The notes under the pieces were generated by a model. The model was not told where the DNA came from, did no database searches, and saw only the letters and a program-made list of their open reading frames with translations. A program made the position numbers and the translations under genes. From the NCBI GenBank assembly GCA_000233775.1, contig CP003096.1:1-64000 (forward strand): a stretch of 64,000 bases of DNA. The letters run 5' to 3'. This DNA is from Thermovirga lienii DSM 17291 (GTDB lineage: Bacteria; Synergistota; Synergistia; Synergistales; Thermovirgaceae). Below are positions 42,247 to 51,857 of the stretch, in pieces (the first letter of the stretch is position 1; each line of letters starts with the position of its first letter).

Positions 42247-43107
42247 CTATTTTAGACTTCGGCTCCTGCTTCTTAAGTGAGCCCTCCATATAACTCCTAT
42301 CAAGGTAACTCCTAAAACCAAAGCCAAAAGCACCAAGGCAGTCCCATATTGGATGGGACGGGTCTTATCTATGTTGGTCCCCGCGGTAGCCAGTACCAAA
42401 ATGTGGTAGGGCAGGGCCATTATCTGGTCGAACAGGCTCTTGGCTATGTTTGGAGCGAAGAATGCAGCCCCGGTGAATATTATAGGCGCTGTCTCTCCTG
42501 CCACTCGTCCCACACTCAAGATAGCACCAGTTATTATGGAAGGAAAGGCCGCGGGCAGGACCACTTTCCTTATGGTCTGCCATCGCGTGGCACCCATGGC
42601 GTAAGATGCGTCCCTGTAGTCCTGAGGTACCGCCATGAGAGCCGATTCGGAAGCTCCAACTATCACAGGAAGGGCCAGACAACCCAGAGTGAGTCCAGCT
42701 GACAGAAGGCTTGCTCCTATCTTCAGAAAAATGACGAAAAAGCTTAGACCGAAGAGGCCGTATACTACCGATGGCACTCCAGCCAGGCTTCTTACGGCAA
42801 GCCTTAGAAGCCTTGTAAAGGCATCATCTCTTGCGTATTCTACTAGATACACGGCTGTGAAAACCCCTACGGGAAAGGCAAAGGCCATGGATACGACGAC
42901 AAGTTGTAATGTTCCCACCAGAGGAGTCAGGATGCCTCCTTCGGTCATCTGGTTCCTTGGAGGTTGGGTCAAAAAGTCCCAGCTTATGGCGCTCCACCCC
43001 TTGGAGATCAAAAACAGGATTATCCCAGCAAGCACGAGCCCCACCAAGATCATGGAAGCCCAAAGAATGGCAGTTGCTGCTTTATCTTTGATGATTCTGG
43101 CGTTCAT
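42247..43107 (-). CDS. pstA: Phosphate ABC transporter permease PstA
   Basis: A 286-aa inner-membrane permease with six helices and the EAA-like coupling loop [37 protein letters not shown] is typical of PstA. It pairs with PstC, which ends 2 nt upstream, and with PstB. Confidence 0.95.
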   Translation of the reverse strand: MNARIIKDKAATAILWASMILVGLVLAGIILFLISKGWSAISWDFLTQPPRNQMTEGGILTPLVGTLQLVVVSMAFAFPVGVFTAVYLVEYARDDAFTRLLRLAVRSLAGVPSVVYGLFGLSFFVIFLKIGASLLSAGLTLGCLALPVIVGASESALMAVPQDYRDASYAMGATRWQTIRKVVLPAAFPSIITGAILSVGRVAGETAPIIFTGAAFFAPNIAKSLFDQIMALPYHILVLATAGTNIDKTRPIQYGTALVLLALVLGVTLIGVIWRAHLRSRSRSLK

Positions 43108-43109
43108 GT

Positions 43110-44000
43110 TTAAAACCTCCTTGCTCGTCGTTCTACACGCAAGGCCAAGAGGTTGAGTCCTAGCGTCAAAAGCAGAAGGAGAAGCCCAGCGAAGAACAGA
43201 GCATGGTAGTGGATTGAGCCTACTGGTGTTTCACCCATCTCTGCCGCTATGGCGGACGTAAGAGGCCTTACGGGATCCATCAGGGAGATAGGTATGATGG
43301 CGGCGCCTCCAGCTGCCATGAGAACCACCATGGTCTCTCCCACAGCCCTCATGACGCCTAGCAGTATGGCCTGCAGGATGCCCGGCAAGGCCGCGGGCAG
43401 GACTACTTTGGTTATGGTCTCAAGTCTTGTAGCCCCTAGAGCGTAGGATGCGTCCCTGAGGTCTTTGGGGATGCTTGAAAGGCTGTCCTCGGCAAGAGAT
43501 GTGACCGTTGGTATGATCATTATTCCCATTAGACTGGCTGCATTGAGGAGGTTCAGTCCTGAGTAGGCATCCAGGTGTTCTATCATCCATGGTGCTATCA
43601 CCACCATGCCTATGAAGCCCAGCACGACCGATGGGAAGAACCCCAAGATTTCTATAACCGGTTTGAGCAGTTCTTTCAGTTTATTGGGGCAAACTTCCGA
43701 GAGGAAGACTGCCAGCATGATGCTTAGAGGCACTGCAATGAAGGACGCTACCAAGGTCACTGACAAGGAGCCCACTATGAGGGGCAGCATGCCGAAGTCT
43801 GGGGGGTCGTATGTGGGGTACCATTCCATTCCCATGAGGAGGTGTAATAGGGATACCTCCTTTAGTATGGGGACGCTTTCCTTCACAAGGAAGGAGAGAA
43901 TGAAGAGCATAATGGCTACCCCAATAATGGATATGATTTTTATGGTTATCTGAGGAACTTTGTCTCCTCTGAGAGTGTCCTTCATTTTCTGTGCCACCAA
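43110..44000 (-). CDS. pstC: Phosphate ABC transporter permease PstC
   Basis: A 296-aa permease with six helices, the coupling loop SYALGATRLETITKVVLPAA and EILGFFPSVVLGFIGMVVIAP typical of PstC. The exact start is uncertain. TTG 44000 abuts the GAGGGG site, GTG 43997 is 3 nt from it and ATG 43985 is 15 nt away. Confidence 0.93.
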   Translation of the reverse strand: MVAQKMKDTLRGDKVPQITIKIISIIGVAIMLFILSFLVKESVPILKEVSLLHLLMGMEWYPTYDPPDFGMLPLIVGSLSVTLVASFIAVPLSIMLAVFLSEVCPNKLKELLKPVIEILGFFPSVVLGFIGMVVIAPWMIEHLDAYSGLNLLNAASLMGIMIIPTVTSLAEDSLSSIPKDLRDASYALGATRLETITKVVLPAALPGILQAILLGVMRAVGETMVVLMAAGGAAIIPISLMDPVRPLTSAIAAEMGETPVGSIHYHALFFAGLLLLLLTLGLNLLALRVERRARRF

Positions 44001-44027
44001 CCCCTCATGTGAGCTTATGTTGTTTTG

Positions 44028-44846
44028 TTAGCGAACGGGGATGAACCCTGTAGATGCGACTATCTCCTGTCCTTCATCGCTCAGGACGAAGTTGATGAAC
44101 TTGAGGGTTACGCCTGTGGGCCAGCCTTGGGTGAACATGAAAAGATATCGGGATATGAGGTAGGAGCCGTCCAGCGCAGTTTTGGCTGTTCCCTCTATGC
44201 CTCCCACGGTGAGGGTCTTTACTGAGTCGTTCAGGTAGCCTATTCCTATGTAGCCTATGGCGGCAGGATTTCCTGCCACGGTCTGAACCATGGCGCCGTT
44301 AGAGGCCACTACCAACGCCCTGGGGGAGATCCTTTTTTTGTCCATTACCTTCTCTTCCCACACCTCGAAGGTTCCAGAGCTGGTATCCCTGGTAACGGCG
44401 ACTATGGCCTTGTCTGGGCCACCAACTTCCTTCCAGTTCTTTATTTTTCCTAGGTAGATATCTCTCAACTGCTCTATGGTGAGATCTTTGACAGGGTTTG
44501 AGGGATGAACCACGGGAAGCAAAGCGTCCACCGCCACGGCAAACGGCACGGGGTAGCGTCCCTTTTCAACGGCCATGGCCACTTCCTTTTCCTTAATGAA
44601 GCGAGAGGACATGGCTACGTCCGTGGTTCCATCTATCAGAGCCTTTATGCCGTTTCCGCTTCCGCCGCCAGATACCGATACGTTGACCCCGGGATTTGCC
44701 TCCATGAACTTCTCGGCAGCGGCCTGTCCTATGGGGAGTACGGTGGTTGAACCGTTTATTACCAGGTCCTCTGCGAACGCAACGCCTCCCAGTAGGCCTA
44801 ACAGGATCATGGATAGTACAGCAAGGGAAGCCATAAACTTCTTCAT
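44028..44846 (-). CDS. pstS: Phosphate-binding protein PstS
   Basis: A 272-aa periplasmic phosphate receptor: signal peptide MKKFMASLAVLSMILLGLLGG with cleavage after AFA, then INGSTTVLPIGQAAAEKFM, SGGGSGNGIKALIDGTTDVAMSSR and the phosphate-binding TRDTSSGTFEVWEE. The C-terminus ends in the family-typical IVASTGFIPVR. ATG 44846 is preceded by GAAGGAGGAA. It is the first gene of the pst-pho cluster, behind a four-repeat Pho box. Confidence 0.96.
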   Translation of the reverse strand: MKKFMASLAVLSMILLGLLGGVAFAEDLVINGSTTVLPIGQAAAEKFMEANPGVNVSVSGGGSGNGIKALIDGTTDVAMSSRFIKEKEVAMAVEKGRYPVPFAVAVDALLPVVHPSNPVKDLTIEQLRDIYLGKIKNWKEVGGPDKAIVAVTRDTSSGTFEVWEEKVMDKKRISPRALVVASNGAMVQTVAGNPAAIGYIGIGYLNDSVKTLTVGGIEGTAKTALDGSYLISRYLFMFTQGWPTGVTLKFINFVLSDEGQEIVASTGFIPVR

Positions 44847-44884
44847 GATACCTTCCTCCTTCAAGTTGATTTTGTTACAGCCAA

Positions 44885-44938
44885 ATTTTAGCCTCGATAG
44901 GTAACGGAAGGATTACAGAAATGTAACAGCTTTGTAAA
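44885..44938 (-). promoter_or_regulatory. Pho box: four 11-bp repeats upstream of pstS, with -10 box
   Basis: On the plus strand GGTAAC (44900-44905), GATTAC (44911-44916), TGTAAC (44922-44927) and TGTAAA (44933-44938) recur every 11 bp exactly. In the pstS direction these read TTTACA, GTTACA, GTAATC and GTTACC, matching the TTNACA-type repeats of PhoB/PhoP sites. A TAAAAT box follows at 44890-44885, 9 nt after the last repeat, with the Pho box in place of a -35. Confidence 0.75.
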
Positions 44939-45108
44939 AATTTTTATAAGGAACGGGAGAGACAGAAATTGGGAAAATGCCATCCTTTTAGGGTATGTTG
45001 TTTTTTGTTTATTGTTGGAGTACTATAATAAATTATAATATAAAGATGGGTGCATTGCTATAGCATGAAAGTAATAGAATGCGGTTTTATGCTCAAAAGG
45101 GGTGAAAT

Positions 45109-45639
45109 ATGAAAAATAAGGGTTTGCTTTCACGTTTATGTAAGGCAAAAGTTAAAAGAAAAGGGTTTACTCTAGTTGAAGTTTTAATTTCAATGCTTAT
45201 CCTTGCTATTGCCCTCTTTGCCATTGCCGGAATGTTTGTCAGCGCTTTAGTATTGCAACTTTCACTTAAGGATAGGGAAAACGCCCAGTTGGCGTCCCTG
45301 ATGGTACTCCAAAAACTGGAAGCCCTCGAGAGCATAGATGCCTTGACGGTAAGTTCCGACGTCATCGAGATAGAAGGAAAACCTTACGCGGTTTCTTGGA
45401 TAGTAGAAAGCGAAGACTCTGTTGGTGGAAAGGTTTTTGGGAAAACATTGACGTTTGATGTTGCATGGGAAGGCGTAAGAGGGGAGAAAAGACTTTCCTT
45501 TGTAAACACTTTCAGCAGAAGTTTTGGTTATACCAGAGGCAAGCGCCTGGGGCAGGAGATTAAAGATGGCAAGCCGGGGTACGGTTATGGTGACACCTTG
45601 CAAGACCACACGGGGCCCCCAGGACAAAACAAAAAATAG
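45109..45639 (+). CDS. Type IV prepilin-like protein (PilV-type minor pilin)
   Basis: A 176-aa protein with a class III prepilin signal. A basic leader ends KRKG, cleavage precedes FTLVEVLISM, Glu is at position +5, and a 20-residue hydrophobic helix follows. It is the first gene of a five-gene pilus-tip operon. The tail is rich in Gly, Lys and Pro. Major pilin genes are not in the window. Confidence 0.87.
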   Translation: MKNKGLLSRLCKAKVKRKGFTLVEVLISMLILAIALFAIAGMFVSALVLQLSLKDRENAQLASLMVLQKLEALESIDALTVSSDVIEIEGKPYAVSWIVESEDSVGGKVFGKTLTFDVAWEGVRGEKRLSFVNTFSRSFGYTRGKRLGQEIKDGKPGYGYGDTLQDHTGPPGQNKK

Positions 45640-45660
45640 GGTGTTACAGAGGTGTTTTGT

Positions 45661-46431
45661 TTGATAACTACCGTGAAGCGTAAGGGAGTATCGCTAGTAG
45701 AACTACTAATTGTCATATTGCTTTTAGGGATAATAATGGGGGCGGTGGTGGGGTTTCTGTCGCTGTTTTTATCTCACTTTGAGGTTTCCTCTTCGGGCGC
45801 AAAGGCAAGGCAAAGGGCAGAAATGGTTCTTTCTGTTTTGAATGACCCTGTGTCCCATGCGGGATTGGGGATGCAAATATCTACAGATGACTTTAAAGAA
45901 AGTTTTGAAGGCATATATGACCTTGCTGTAACTGAGGAAAAGTTTCCTTCTTCCCTTCATGTAAGCGATGACAACGAAAAGCTTTACCTGGTGTACGGGA
46001 AGCCTACGGGGTTATCTGTCGTAGAAAAGGATGTGACCGCCAACACGATAAAGGTCAATGGCCCCATATCTCTTGTCGCAGATTTCGATTGGATCGTGTT
46101 TCCCACAGGAGAGGTCCCCTATAAAGTTGAGATTGTGGATGATTATTCAAAGGAAATTACCCTGTCTGGTAAGGAAAATTTAGAAAGCGTCGCTCTGTTT
46201 GATGAAGTTTATCAGGTCAAGTTTATGGAGGCCTACGTTGATGAGGATGGATTCCACGCAGTAGATCCTCGTACTGGAGAAAGTGTGGACGTTAAAGGTA
46301 TAAAGACCTTTCAAGTCACATATTTTAGCGATATGAAAGTCCTGCTAGTAGAGGTAGAAGGTTACGGGGCTGAAGGCGCAAGAGAAGAGAATGAATGGCT
46401 GGCAGTCTCTTGGAGAGTGAGGAACCTATGA
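45661..46431 (+). CDS. Type IV prepilin-like protein (PilW-type minor pilin)
   Basis: A 256-aa prepilin with leader MITTVKRKG, cleavage before VSLVELLIVI and Glu at +5. A predicted beta-rich globular domain follows. TTG 45661 is chosen because AGAGGTG is 6 nt upstream; GTG 45652 overlaps that site. The last four bases overlap the next gene (ATGA). Confidence 0.8.
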   Translation: MITTVKRKGVSLVELLIVILLLGIIMGAVVGFLSLFLSHFEVSSSGAKARQRAEMVLSVLNDPVSHAGLGMQISTDDFKESFEGIYDLAVTEEKFPSSLHVSDDNEKLYLVYGKPTGLSVVEKDVTANTIKVNGPISLVADFDWIVFPTGEVPYKVEIVDDYSKEITLSGKENLESVALFDEVYQVKFMEAYVDEDGFHAVDPRTGESVDVKGIKTFQVTYFSDMKVLLVEVEGYGAEGAREENEWLAVSWRVRNL

Positions 46432-47039
46432 GATTGAAGAGTAGAAGAAAAGGGGCGGTTCTGGCGCTTACACTTGTAGTTTTGGCCTTTGGTATAGCCT
46501 TTTCCGGTGTTACCCTCTATGTTATAAAGAATCTTTTTTATTCAACAAAGAGTGTCATTGACGATGTTGCATTAACGAAGGCTGCGGAGAGTGGTCTTGA
46601 AATGGGTAAAGCGTGGCTTGCTGAAAAAGTGGAGGAGGCCCCGCCTTTGCCTAGGCAGAGTGCAGGTATTGGGGAAAAGGTCGATGTGCCTAGTGACCTA
46701 GAGGACTTGGTGGTTCATAAGATAGAGGTGCCTGCATCAGACAGTGGGGATATAGGCCTTGAGGTCACAGTTTACGACCTCATTTATGAAGCCGGCATGG
46801 TAGATTCTGCTCAACTGTTTTTAAAAGGATCTTTCCCCCCAAAAGTAGATGAGGATGTGCTTAAGTACATAGGTTCTAGGCGGAAAAAATCGACCTATGC
46901 TAACTCTAACATGAGAGAGTCAGTTCAGCCTTCCTCTTTTGAGGAGGGCAAGTATGGTGCCTATCTGATAGTTAGCAAAGCGTCTTATCAGAAAAGGGAA
47001 AAGGTGGTCTCTGAAGGCATATTGGTCGTTATAGATTGA
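46428..47039 (+). CDS. PilX-like minor pilin
   Basis: A 203-aa protein with short basic leader MRLKSRRKG then hydrophobic AVLALTLVVLAFGIAFSGV. It looks like a prepilin but lacks Glu at +5, as PilX/GspK-type minor pilins often do. ATG 46428 overlaps the stop of the previous gene. GAGGAA lies just upstream. Its position between PilW-like and PilY1-like genes supports the assignment. Confidence 0.72.
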   Translation: MRLKSRRKGAVLALTLVVLAFGIAFSGVTLYVIKNLFYSTKSVIDDVALTKAAESGLEMGKAWLAEKVEEAPPLPRQSAGIGEKVDVPSDLEDLVVHKIEVPASDSGDIGLEVTVYDLIYEAGMVDSAQLFLKGSFPPKVDEDVLKYIGSRRKKSTYANSNMRESVQPSSFEEGKYGAYLIVSKASYQKREKVVSEGILVVID

Positions 47040-47070
47040 ATTTTTAAAGCCGTAAAGGCAGGTGGTTTAC

Positions 47071-50000
47071 GTGGTCAGAACGAAATTATCCATTTTGTTT
47101 TATGGGGTACTAATTTGGGCTTTGATGGTTGAACCGTCTTGGGCGGTCAATTTGAGTGTAACCAAGACAGTTGATAATCCCACGCCAAAGGCTGGCGATT
47201 ATGTTACTTTCACCATTGTTGTTGAAAATCTTGAGAAAAGTGAAGAGTCAGCGGGAACGCTTCTCACAGATGATATGAGTGTGTTTGAGGATGTAATGTA
47301 CAGGTATCGTATGGGATATTGGGCAGGTAATGGATCAAATAGGTATTACACTTATGAGCCGTCTAGCTATACATCGTGGAGCAGCTGGCCAGGGATGGTT
47401 ACTCTTGGTTGGATGGATAGGTGGAGAAAAAAAGAAGGGGGTAAAGGTGGGCGTTACGAGATACAAATCAGGGCAAAGGTCAAAGAGAGTCTAGCAGGAA
47501 GGGAAATTGTAAATACGGCAAAAGTAAAGAAAGATGATTTTGAGAGCAGCGCAACGGCATCCATTTACGTAAGAGAAGAGCCGTGGGCTGGGGGGGAGGT
47601 TTTTACACCGTATTACAAGCCTATTCCAACATTGTATGATACGAGCATGCAGCCTAATGTGCTCCTTCTTTTGGACACTAGCGGCTCCATGACTTTTAAC
47701 ATGCAAGATGATGAATCTACCTATGGTGATGGTTCCAAGCCTGTGACATATGGGTTTTCCAGTCCTCAGTTTTATTACGGAAAGGACACTGACCCGTCCA
47801 ACAACGATCCCAATGTGGAACGCAATTACCATCCCAATCTGAAATACGTGTCAGAGACAGAGGTCGAGTTAATTAAACAAAATCAAGGAGAGTGGGCTCT
47901 TACGTATTTGGGCTATGATAGCGCAAGTTCCCAATATTTATACCCGAACGACAGCCGGATGTACCAAATGAAGGTGGTTTTGAATAACATATTTTCCGAT
48001 GAGCAGTTGATTTATGGGTTAAGGGTTGCTTTGGCAACTTACGATCAGGAGTATTCATCGGGAGGCAGCCTTTCAGATTGGTATAAATTCCCGCGTCTCT
48101 ATTATGGTGGCTATTACTATGAAGACCAATACTTACATTATCGAACTGGAGAGGCAAGAGCTTTACTAAGGGAAAATTTTGCTTCGATAGATGATCCTTC
48201 CCACCTTGAGGCTTTATTGAAGTGGTTTGATGGAGTAGAGGAAAATGGCAACCCAGAATTGAGGGCCCAGGGGGCAACTCCCCTTGCGGCATCGATTTAC
48301 GGACACAATGGTTATAGCTGGAACTCATCGATAGATTCGGCGGTTAAGTTTTTTAAGGCATCAGGGGTAATACAAGGGTGGTGTCAGAAGAATTATCTTA
48401 TAGTTCTTACCGATGGAGCAGATAACGGGCCGGGAGACCCTGTGGAGGCCGTTAGAAGGTTATACGACGAAGCAAAGAAGAGCAGTTGGCCACAATTTTT
48501 TGGAAGAAAGGCCTATCCAGTTAAGACCCTTGTTATAGGGCTTATTGATCCAGATAGCATGCCCGACCTTGCGGAAGAACTCAACGAAATGGCCGATTAC
48601 GGGTGGGACGGAACAGAAGGCAATGCAGACCCAACGGATGATCCCTTTGATGATGGAGACCCAGGAGCTTATTTCGCAACAAACATCGATGAGCTTTTAG
48701 CAGCATTTAGAGAAATATTTTCAATTATCCAGACAGATCAGATAACGGGGGGCGCTCCTCTGGTCAGTCCGACCCGAACGGATGTGGGGGGAGGAGCTGT
48801 TTATGTTGCTTCCTTTTTGCCGCAGGAATATTCTCAATGGAAAGGTCATTTGTATAAATATAGTTTGGTTTCAGGAGATATAGGGGACTCTCCTGAATGG
48901 GATGCAGCAGAGGAGTTGGAGAGGATTATAGAAGAAAATAGTAGGGTAGTATGCACGATAGATTGGGAGGGCTCTTCAGCCTCTAAACCGAGTGGCTTAG
49001 GGTCAGGGACAAATTTTGTAAGAGTGTCCCCCCAAGAATCTTCGACGCTTGCTGATGAAATTTCTCCTGAAGGAGTAACTCTTCCAGAAGCTTATATTTC
49101 GAAGTTCATACAATGGATAAATGGTTACGATGCGTGGGGGGAGACGGCTGGGAACGTATATAGATCCGCCTTTGCTGATATTTATCATGGAGGTGTTACA
49201 GAAGTTGGTCCTCCATCGGCAAACTACCCGTCTACTAGCTATTATAACTTTGCCCAAGAGCACAAAACCAGAGACAAAGTTTTATATGCCCAAAGCAATG
49301 CAGGAGTTTTGTATGCTATTGACCCTGACAGCGGAGAAGAAAAGTGGGCTTTTATCCCGCCCAATGTTCTCGCGAGGGGGCGCTTGTTGGGGCTTAAGGC
49401 GTATTACGGTAGTGACAATATGAAGCTGCTTGACGAGGCCATATCGGTGCCCAGATATCTTTTGGATGGACCTCTTATTGCTGAAGACGTAGTTTTGCCG
49501 GAGGACGAACAGTGGGGAACTGTCCTTGTAGGTTGTCTGGGTTATGGCGGGAATGGAATGTATGCTCTTGATATAACCGATCCGAACGAACCTCGATTTT
49601 TGTGGGCTGTGGAGAATAACATGGTCTCTCCAAACGGAAGTGCATTGCTGCCTGAAGAGTCTAGAAAAGTTCACTATTGGAAAAAAGGTGCGTCGGGTTC
49701 CAAAATTGACTATGAGACTCATACCCACCAAGATGTATCTGACGATAGCGACCTAGATTATAAAAAACTCTACAGGACCCTTAGTACTCCTCTTTTGGGG
49801 TATTTGGATTCGCTAGTCTACAATGAACAAACCAACGATTGGGAAGGTCGGTGGGTAGCTGTTATAGGTAACGGTCATCCAGGTGATTTTGCTGATACGC
49901 TTACTGATGGGGTCATTTACGTTTTGGATATAGGAACGGGAAAGATAATTAAAAAACTTGAAGCTGAGGGCAAACTAGGGCCTGTATGTGCTCCTATTAC

Positions 50001-50766
50001 CGGTTTTAGTTCCAGCTTGAGCTCTGGTGTTGTTGATCATATATACGCAGCAGATGTTTCTGGAAACATCTTTGAATGGTCAGAACTTAATGACCGGTGG
50101 GGGCAGAGCTTACAAATTTTTGACAGCCAAAGCACAAATGGCGGTATCATTTATCGAATGGATGTAGGGTTGGTAGACCATGATCCTTGGCTGTTTTACG
50201 AGATAGGTGATGCAGAAGGGTTGAGTGAAGAAGCTACTAGCTACAGGCTTTACGCTATCAACACTACGGCAGCGGGCGAGGATGATCCCCTTACCATTGG
50301 TGATCTGGAGCAGGTAACGCCAGATGGGAATGATACCTCTGACAATGCTGAAGGTTGGTATATGGATTTTGCAACCGACCCACTAGAGAGGCCTAGCACG
50401 CCAGTTCTCTTTTACAATGGCTATTTACTGTTCTGTACTTTCGAAGACAGTACTGATCCTTGTGAGCTTGGAATAACAAAGATATATATAGTAAATGCAG
50501 AAACAGGAGAAGGAGCGTGGAAAAACAACGCCAAGTATGTTGAGGTCAGCGGAATTCACGTTTCAGGAATAACGGTCTTCGATGGCAAAGTCTATCTTGG
50601 GGTGTCGGGCTTTGCAACGGAGGAGTACTTGAGTAGCGTTCTTGGAGAAGGTGTTGATTTAGGCCGTAATCTTCTCTCTTTCACCTTGCCAGAGGGAATA
50701 CCGAATACTCCAGAAGAAGGAGCTGGTACCACAGGAGGGCTTCTCTTCTGGCGTGAATGGAGGTAA
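47071..50766 (+). CDS. PilY1-like pilus tip/adhesin protein with DUF11-type and VWA domains
   Basis: A 1231-aa secreted protein: signal peptide (VRTKLSILFYGVLIWALMVE, cleaved after SWA), a DUF11/CARDB-like repeat at about 28-160 (SVTKTVDNPTPKAGDYVTFT), a VWA domain with MIDAS motif DTSGSM near 202 and VLTDGADNGPGDP, and a C-terminal PilY1 beta-propeller (YAIDPDSGEEKWAFIPP, GCLGYGGNGMYALDITDPNE, YAADVSGNIFEWSE). PilY1 proteins promote pilus assembly and surface adhesion or sensing. GTG 47071 has CAGGTGG about 6 nt ahead. Confidence 0.85.
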   Translation: MVRTKLSILFYGVLIWALMVEPSWAVNLSVTKTVDNPTPKAGDYVTFTIVVENLEKSEESAGTLLTDDMSVFEDVMYRYRMGYWAGNGSNRYYTYEPSSYTSWSSWPGMVTLGWMDRWRKKEGGKGGRYEIQIRAKVKESLAGREIVNTAKVKKDDFESSATASIYVREEPWAGGEVFTPYYKPIPTLYDTSMQPNVLLLLDTSGSMTFNMQDDESTYGDGSKPVTYGFSSPQFYYGKDTDPSNNDPNVERNYHPNLKYVSETEVELIKQNQGEWALTYLGYDSASSQYLYPNDSRMYQMKVVLNNIFSDEQLIYGLRVALATYDQEYSSGGSLSDWYKFPRLYYGGYYYEDQYLHYRTGEARALLRENFASIDDPSHLEALLKWFDGVEENGNPELRAQGATPLAASIYGHNGYSWNSSIDSAVKFFKASGVIQGWCQKNYLIVLTDGADNGPGDPVEAVRRLYDEAKKSSWPQFFGRKAYPVKTLVIGLIDPDSMPDLAEELNEMADYGWDGTEGNADPTDDPFDDGDPGAYFATNIDELLAAFREIFSIIQTDQITGGAPLVSPTRTDVGGGAVYVASFLPQEYSQWKGHLYKYSLVSGDIGDSPEWDAAEELERIIEENSRVVCTIDWEGSSASKPSGLGSGTNFVRVSPQESSTLADEISPEGVTLPEAYISKFIQWINGYDAWGETAGNVYRSAFADIYHGGVTEVGPPSANYPSTSYYNFAQEHKTRDKVLYAQSNAGVLYAIDPDSGEEKWAFIPPNVLARGRLLGLKAYYGSDNMKLLDEAISVPRYLLDGPLIAEDVVLPEDEQWGTVLVGCLGYGGNGMYALDITDPNEPRFLWAVENNMVSPNGSALLPEESRKVHYWKKGASGSKIDYETHTHQDVSDDSDLDYKKLYRTLSTPLLGYLDSLVYNEQTNDWEGRWVAVIGNGHPGDFADTLTDGVIYVLDIGTGKIIKKLEAEGKLGPVCAPITGFSSSLSSGVVDHIYAADVSGNIFEWSELNDRWGQSLQIFDSQSTNGGIIYRMDVGLVDHDPWLFYEIGDAEGLSEEATSYRLYAINTTAAGEDDPLTIGDLEQVTPDGNDTSDNAEGWYMDFATDPLERPSTPVLFYNGYLLFCTFEDSTDPCELGITKIYIVNAETGEGAWKNNAKYVEVSGIHVSGITVFDGKVYLGVSGFATEEYLSSVLGEGVDLGRNLLSFTLPEGIPNTPEEGAGTTGGLLFWREWR

Positions 50767-50776
50767 AGGTAAACTG

Positions 50777-51166
50777 ATGAAAATAAATAAATATTTGTTT
50801 CAATCCTTAACAGTAGTGGTTGTTATTGTCGTAGGGCAAGTTATTATGATGTGGGAAGGCTGGTCTGTGGTCAGTAGCTTTGCTGAAGAGCCTATCCAGA
50901 CTTCTGCTAAAGTAGTAGCGGAGGTGGAAAATGACATAAACACTAAGACTGTAGGGATAATACTAGAAAAGATATTCTTGAAACCGCCGAAGATCGTCTC
51001 TAAGGGAAAGAAACAATATAATTGGGATCCAGAGAAAACTAAATTTTATTCTGAGGATAAGAAGCTAATACCTGTGGAAAAATTTGAAAAGAAATTCAAA
51101 GGCAAGGGGATAGCTTTGGTTATCAAGGACGGTTTGGTAATGAGGGCCTTGCCAGCAGATTTTTAG
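50777..51166 (+). CDS. Small exported protein of unknown function at the end of the pilus operon
   Basis: A 129-aa protein starting 10 nt after the PilY1-like gene. It has an N-terminal hydrophobic segment (YLFQSLTVVVVIVVGQVIMM) that can be a signal peptide or anchor, then a lysine-rich region (KPPKIVSKGKKQYNWDPEKT). I do not recognise the family. Co-transcription suggests a periplasmic accessory to pilus-tip assembly. Confidence 0.6.
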   Translation: MKINKYLFQSLTVVVVIVVGQVIMMWEGWSVVSSFAEEPIQTSAKVVAEVENDINTKTVGIILEKIFLKPPKIVSKGKKQYNWDPEKTKFYSEDKKLIPVEKFEKKFKGKGIALVIKDGLVMRALPADF

Positions 51167-51198
51167 GTACCTAGACGACCATGGAGTTTATGTGCTAT

Positions 51199-51220
51199 TA
51201 TAAAATTAGGGTTTCCTAAT
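51199..51220 (+). promoter_or_regulatory. Ferritin promoter region with ATTAGG/CCTAAT inverted repeat
   Basis: A TATAAA -10-like box (51199-51204) is followed directly by ATTAGG (51205-51210), GTTT and CCTAAT (51215-51220). An inverted repeat next to the -10 box suggests repression, possibly iron- or oxidant-responsive, but it does not match a Fur or PerR consensus that I can defend. Confidence 0.45.
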
Positions 51221-51290
51221 AAAAATAGGCTCGCGAGTATCGGGTTTTATTTAAAGGGAAATCAAGATAAGAGAGGAGTGAGGGTAAGCT

Positions 51291-51812
51291 ATGTTGAAGG
51301 AAAAAATGCAAGAAGCACTTAACAAACAGATCAATGAGGAGTTGTACTCAGCGTACCTTTATCTATCCATGTCGGCATACTTCGACAACGTGGGGTTAAA
51401 GGGGTTTGCAAACTGGATGATGGTCCAGTATAAAGAGGAAACGGACCATGCGATGAAAATATACAATTACCTTCTGTCTCAGGGAGCTACGATAAAGCTC
51501 CTTCCCATACAGCAGCCGCCGCACGAATGGGAATCACCCCTTCATGCTTTCCAGGAGACTTTGAAGCACGAACAGCACATAACTCAGTGCATAAACGACC
51601 TTGTGGATCTTGCTGAGGAGCTAAAGGACAGGGCCACGTATAACTTCCTCCAGTGGTACATTGACGAGCAGGTGGAGGAAGAGGAAAACGACAGGGAAAT
51701 AATAGACAAGCTGGAGCTCATAGGGGACAGCAAAAACGGTCTGCTCATGCTGGATAAGGACCTGGCTCAGAGGGTTTACGTACCCTTGATACAGGAAGGT
51801 AGCGGAAATTAG
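51291..51812 (+). CDS. Non-heme ferritin
   Basis: A 173-aa four-helix ferritin for iron storage and detoxification. Ferroxidase-type ligands are visible in INEELYSAYLYLSM, EETDHAMKIYNYL, and VEEEENDREIIDKLE. Length and motifs match bacterial FtnA. It leads an oxygen-defence group with superoxide reductase and rubredoxin. Confidence 0.95.
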   Translation: MLKEKMQEALNKQINEELYSAYLYLSMSAYFDNVGLKGFANWMMVQYKEETDHAMKIYNYLLSQGATIKLLPIQQPPHEWESPLHAFQETLKHEQHITQCINDLVDLAEELKDRATYNFLQWYIDEQVEEEENDREIIDKLELIGDSKNGLLMLDKDLAQRVYVPLIQEGSGN

Positions 51813-51857
51813 TTTAGAGTAGTAGCTTGTTTTATACCCTTGTTAGGAGGTGTGAGC

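Noticed and set aside
45000-45108. c-di-GMP riboswitch before the minor pilin operon
   Set aside because: The leader is AT-rich and lacks the recognisable GEMM core.
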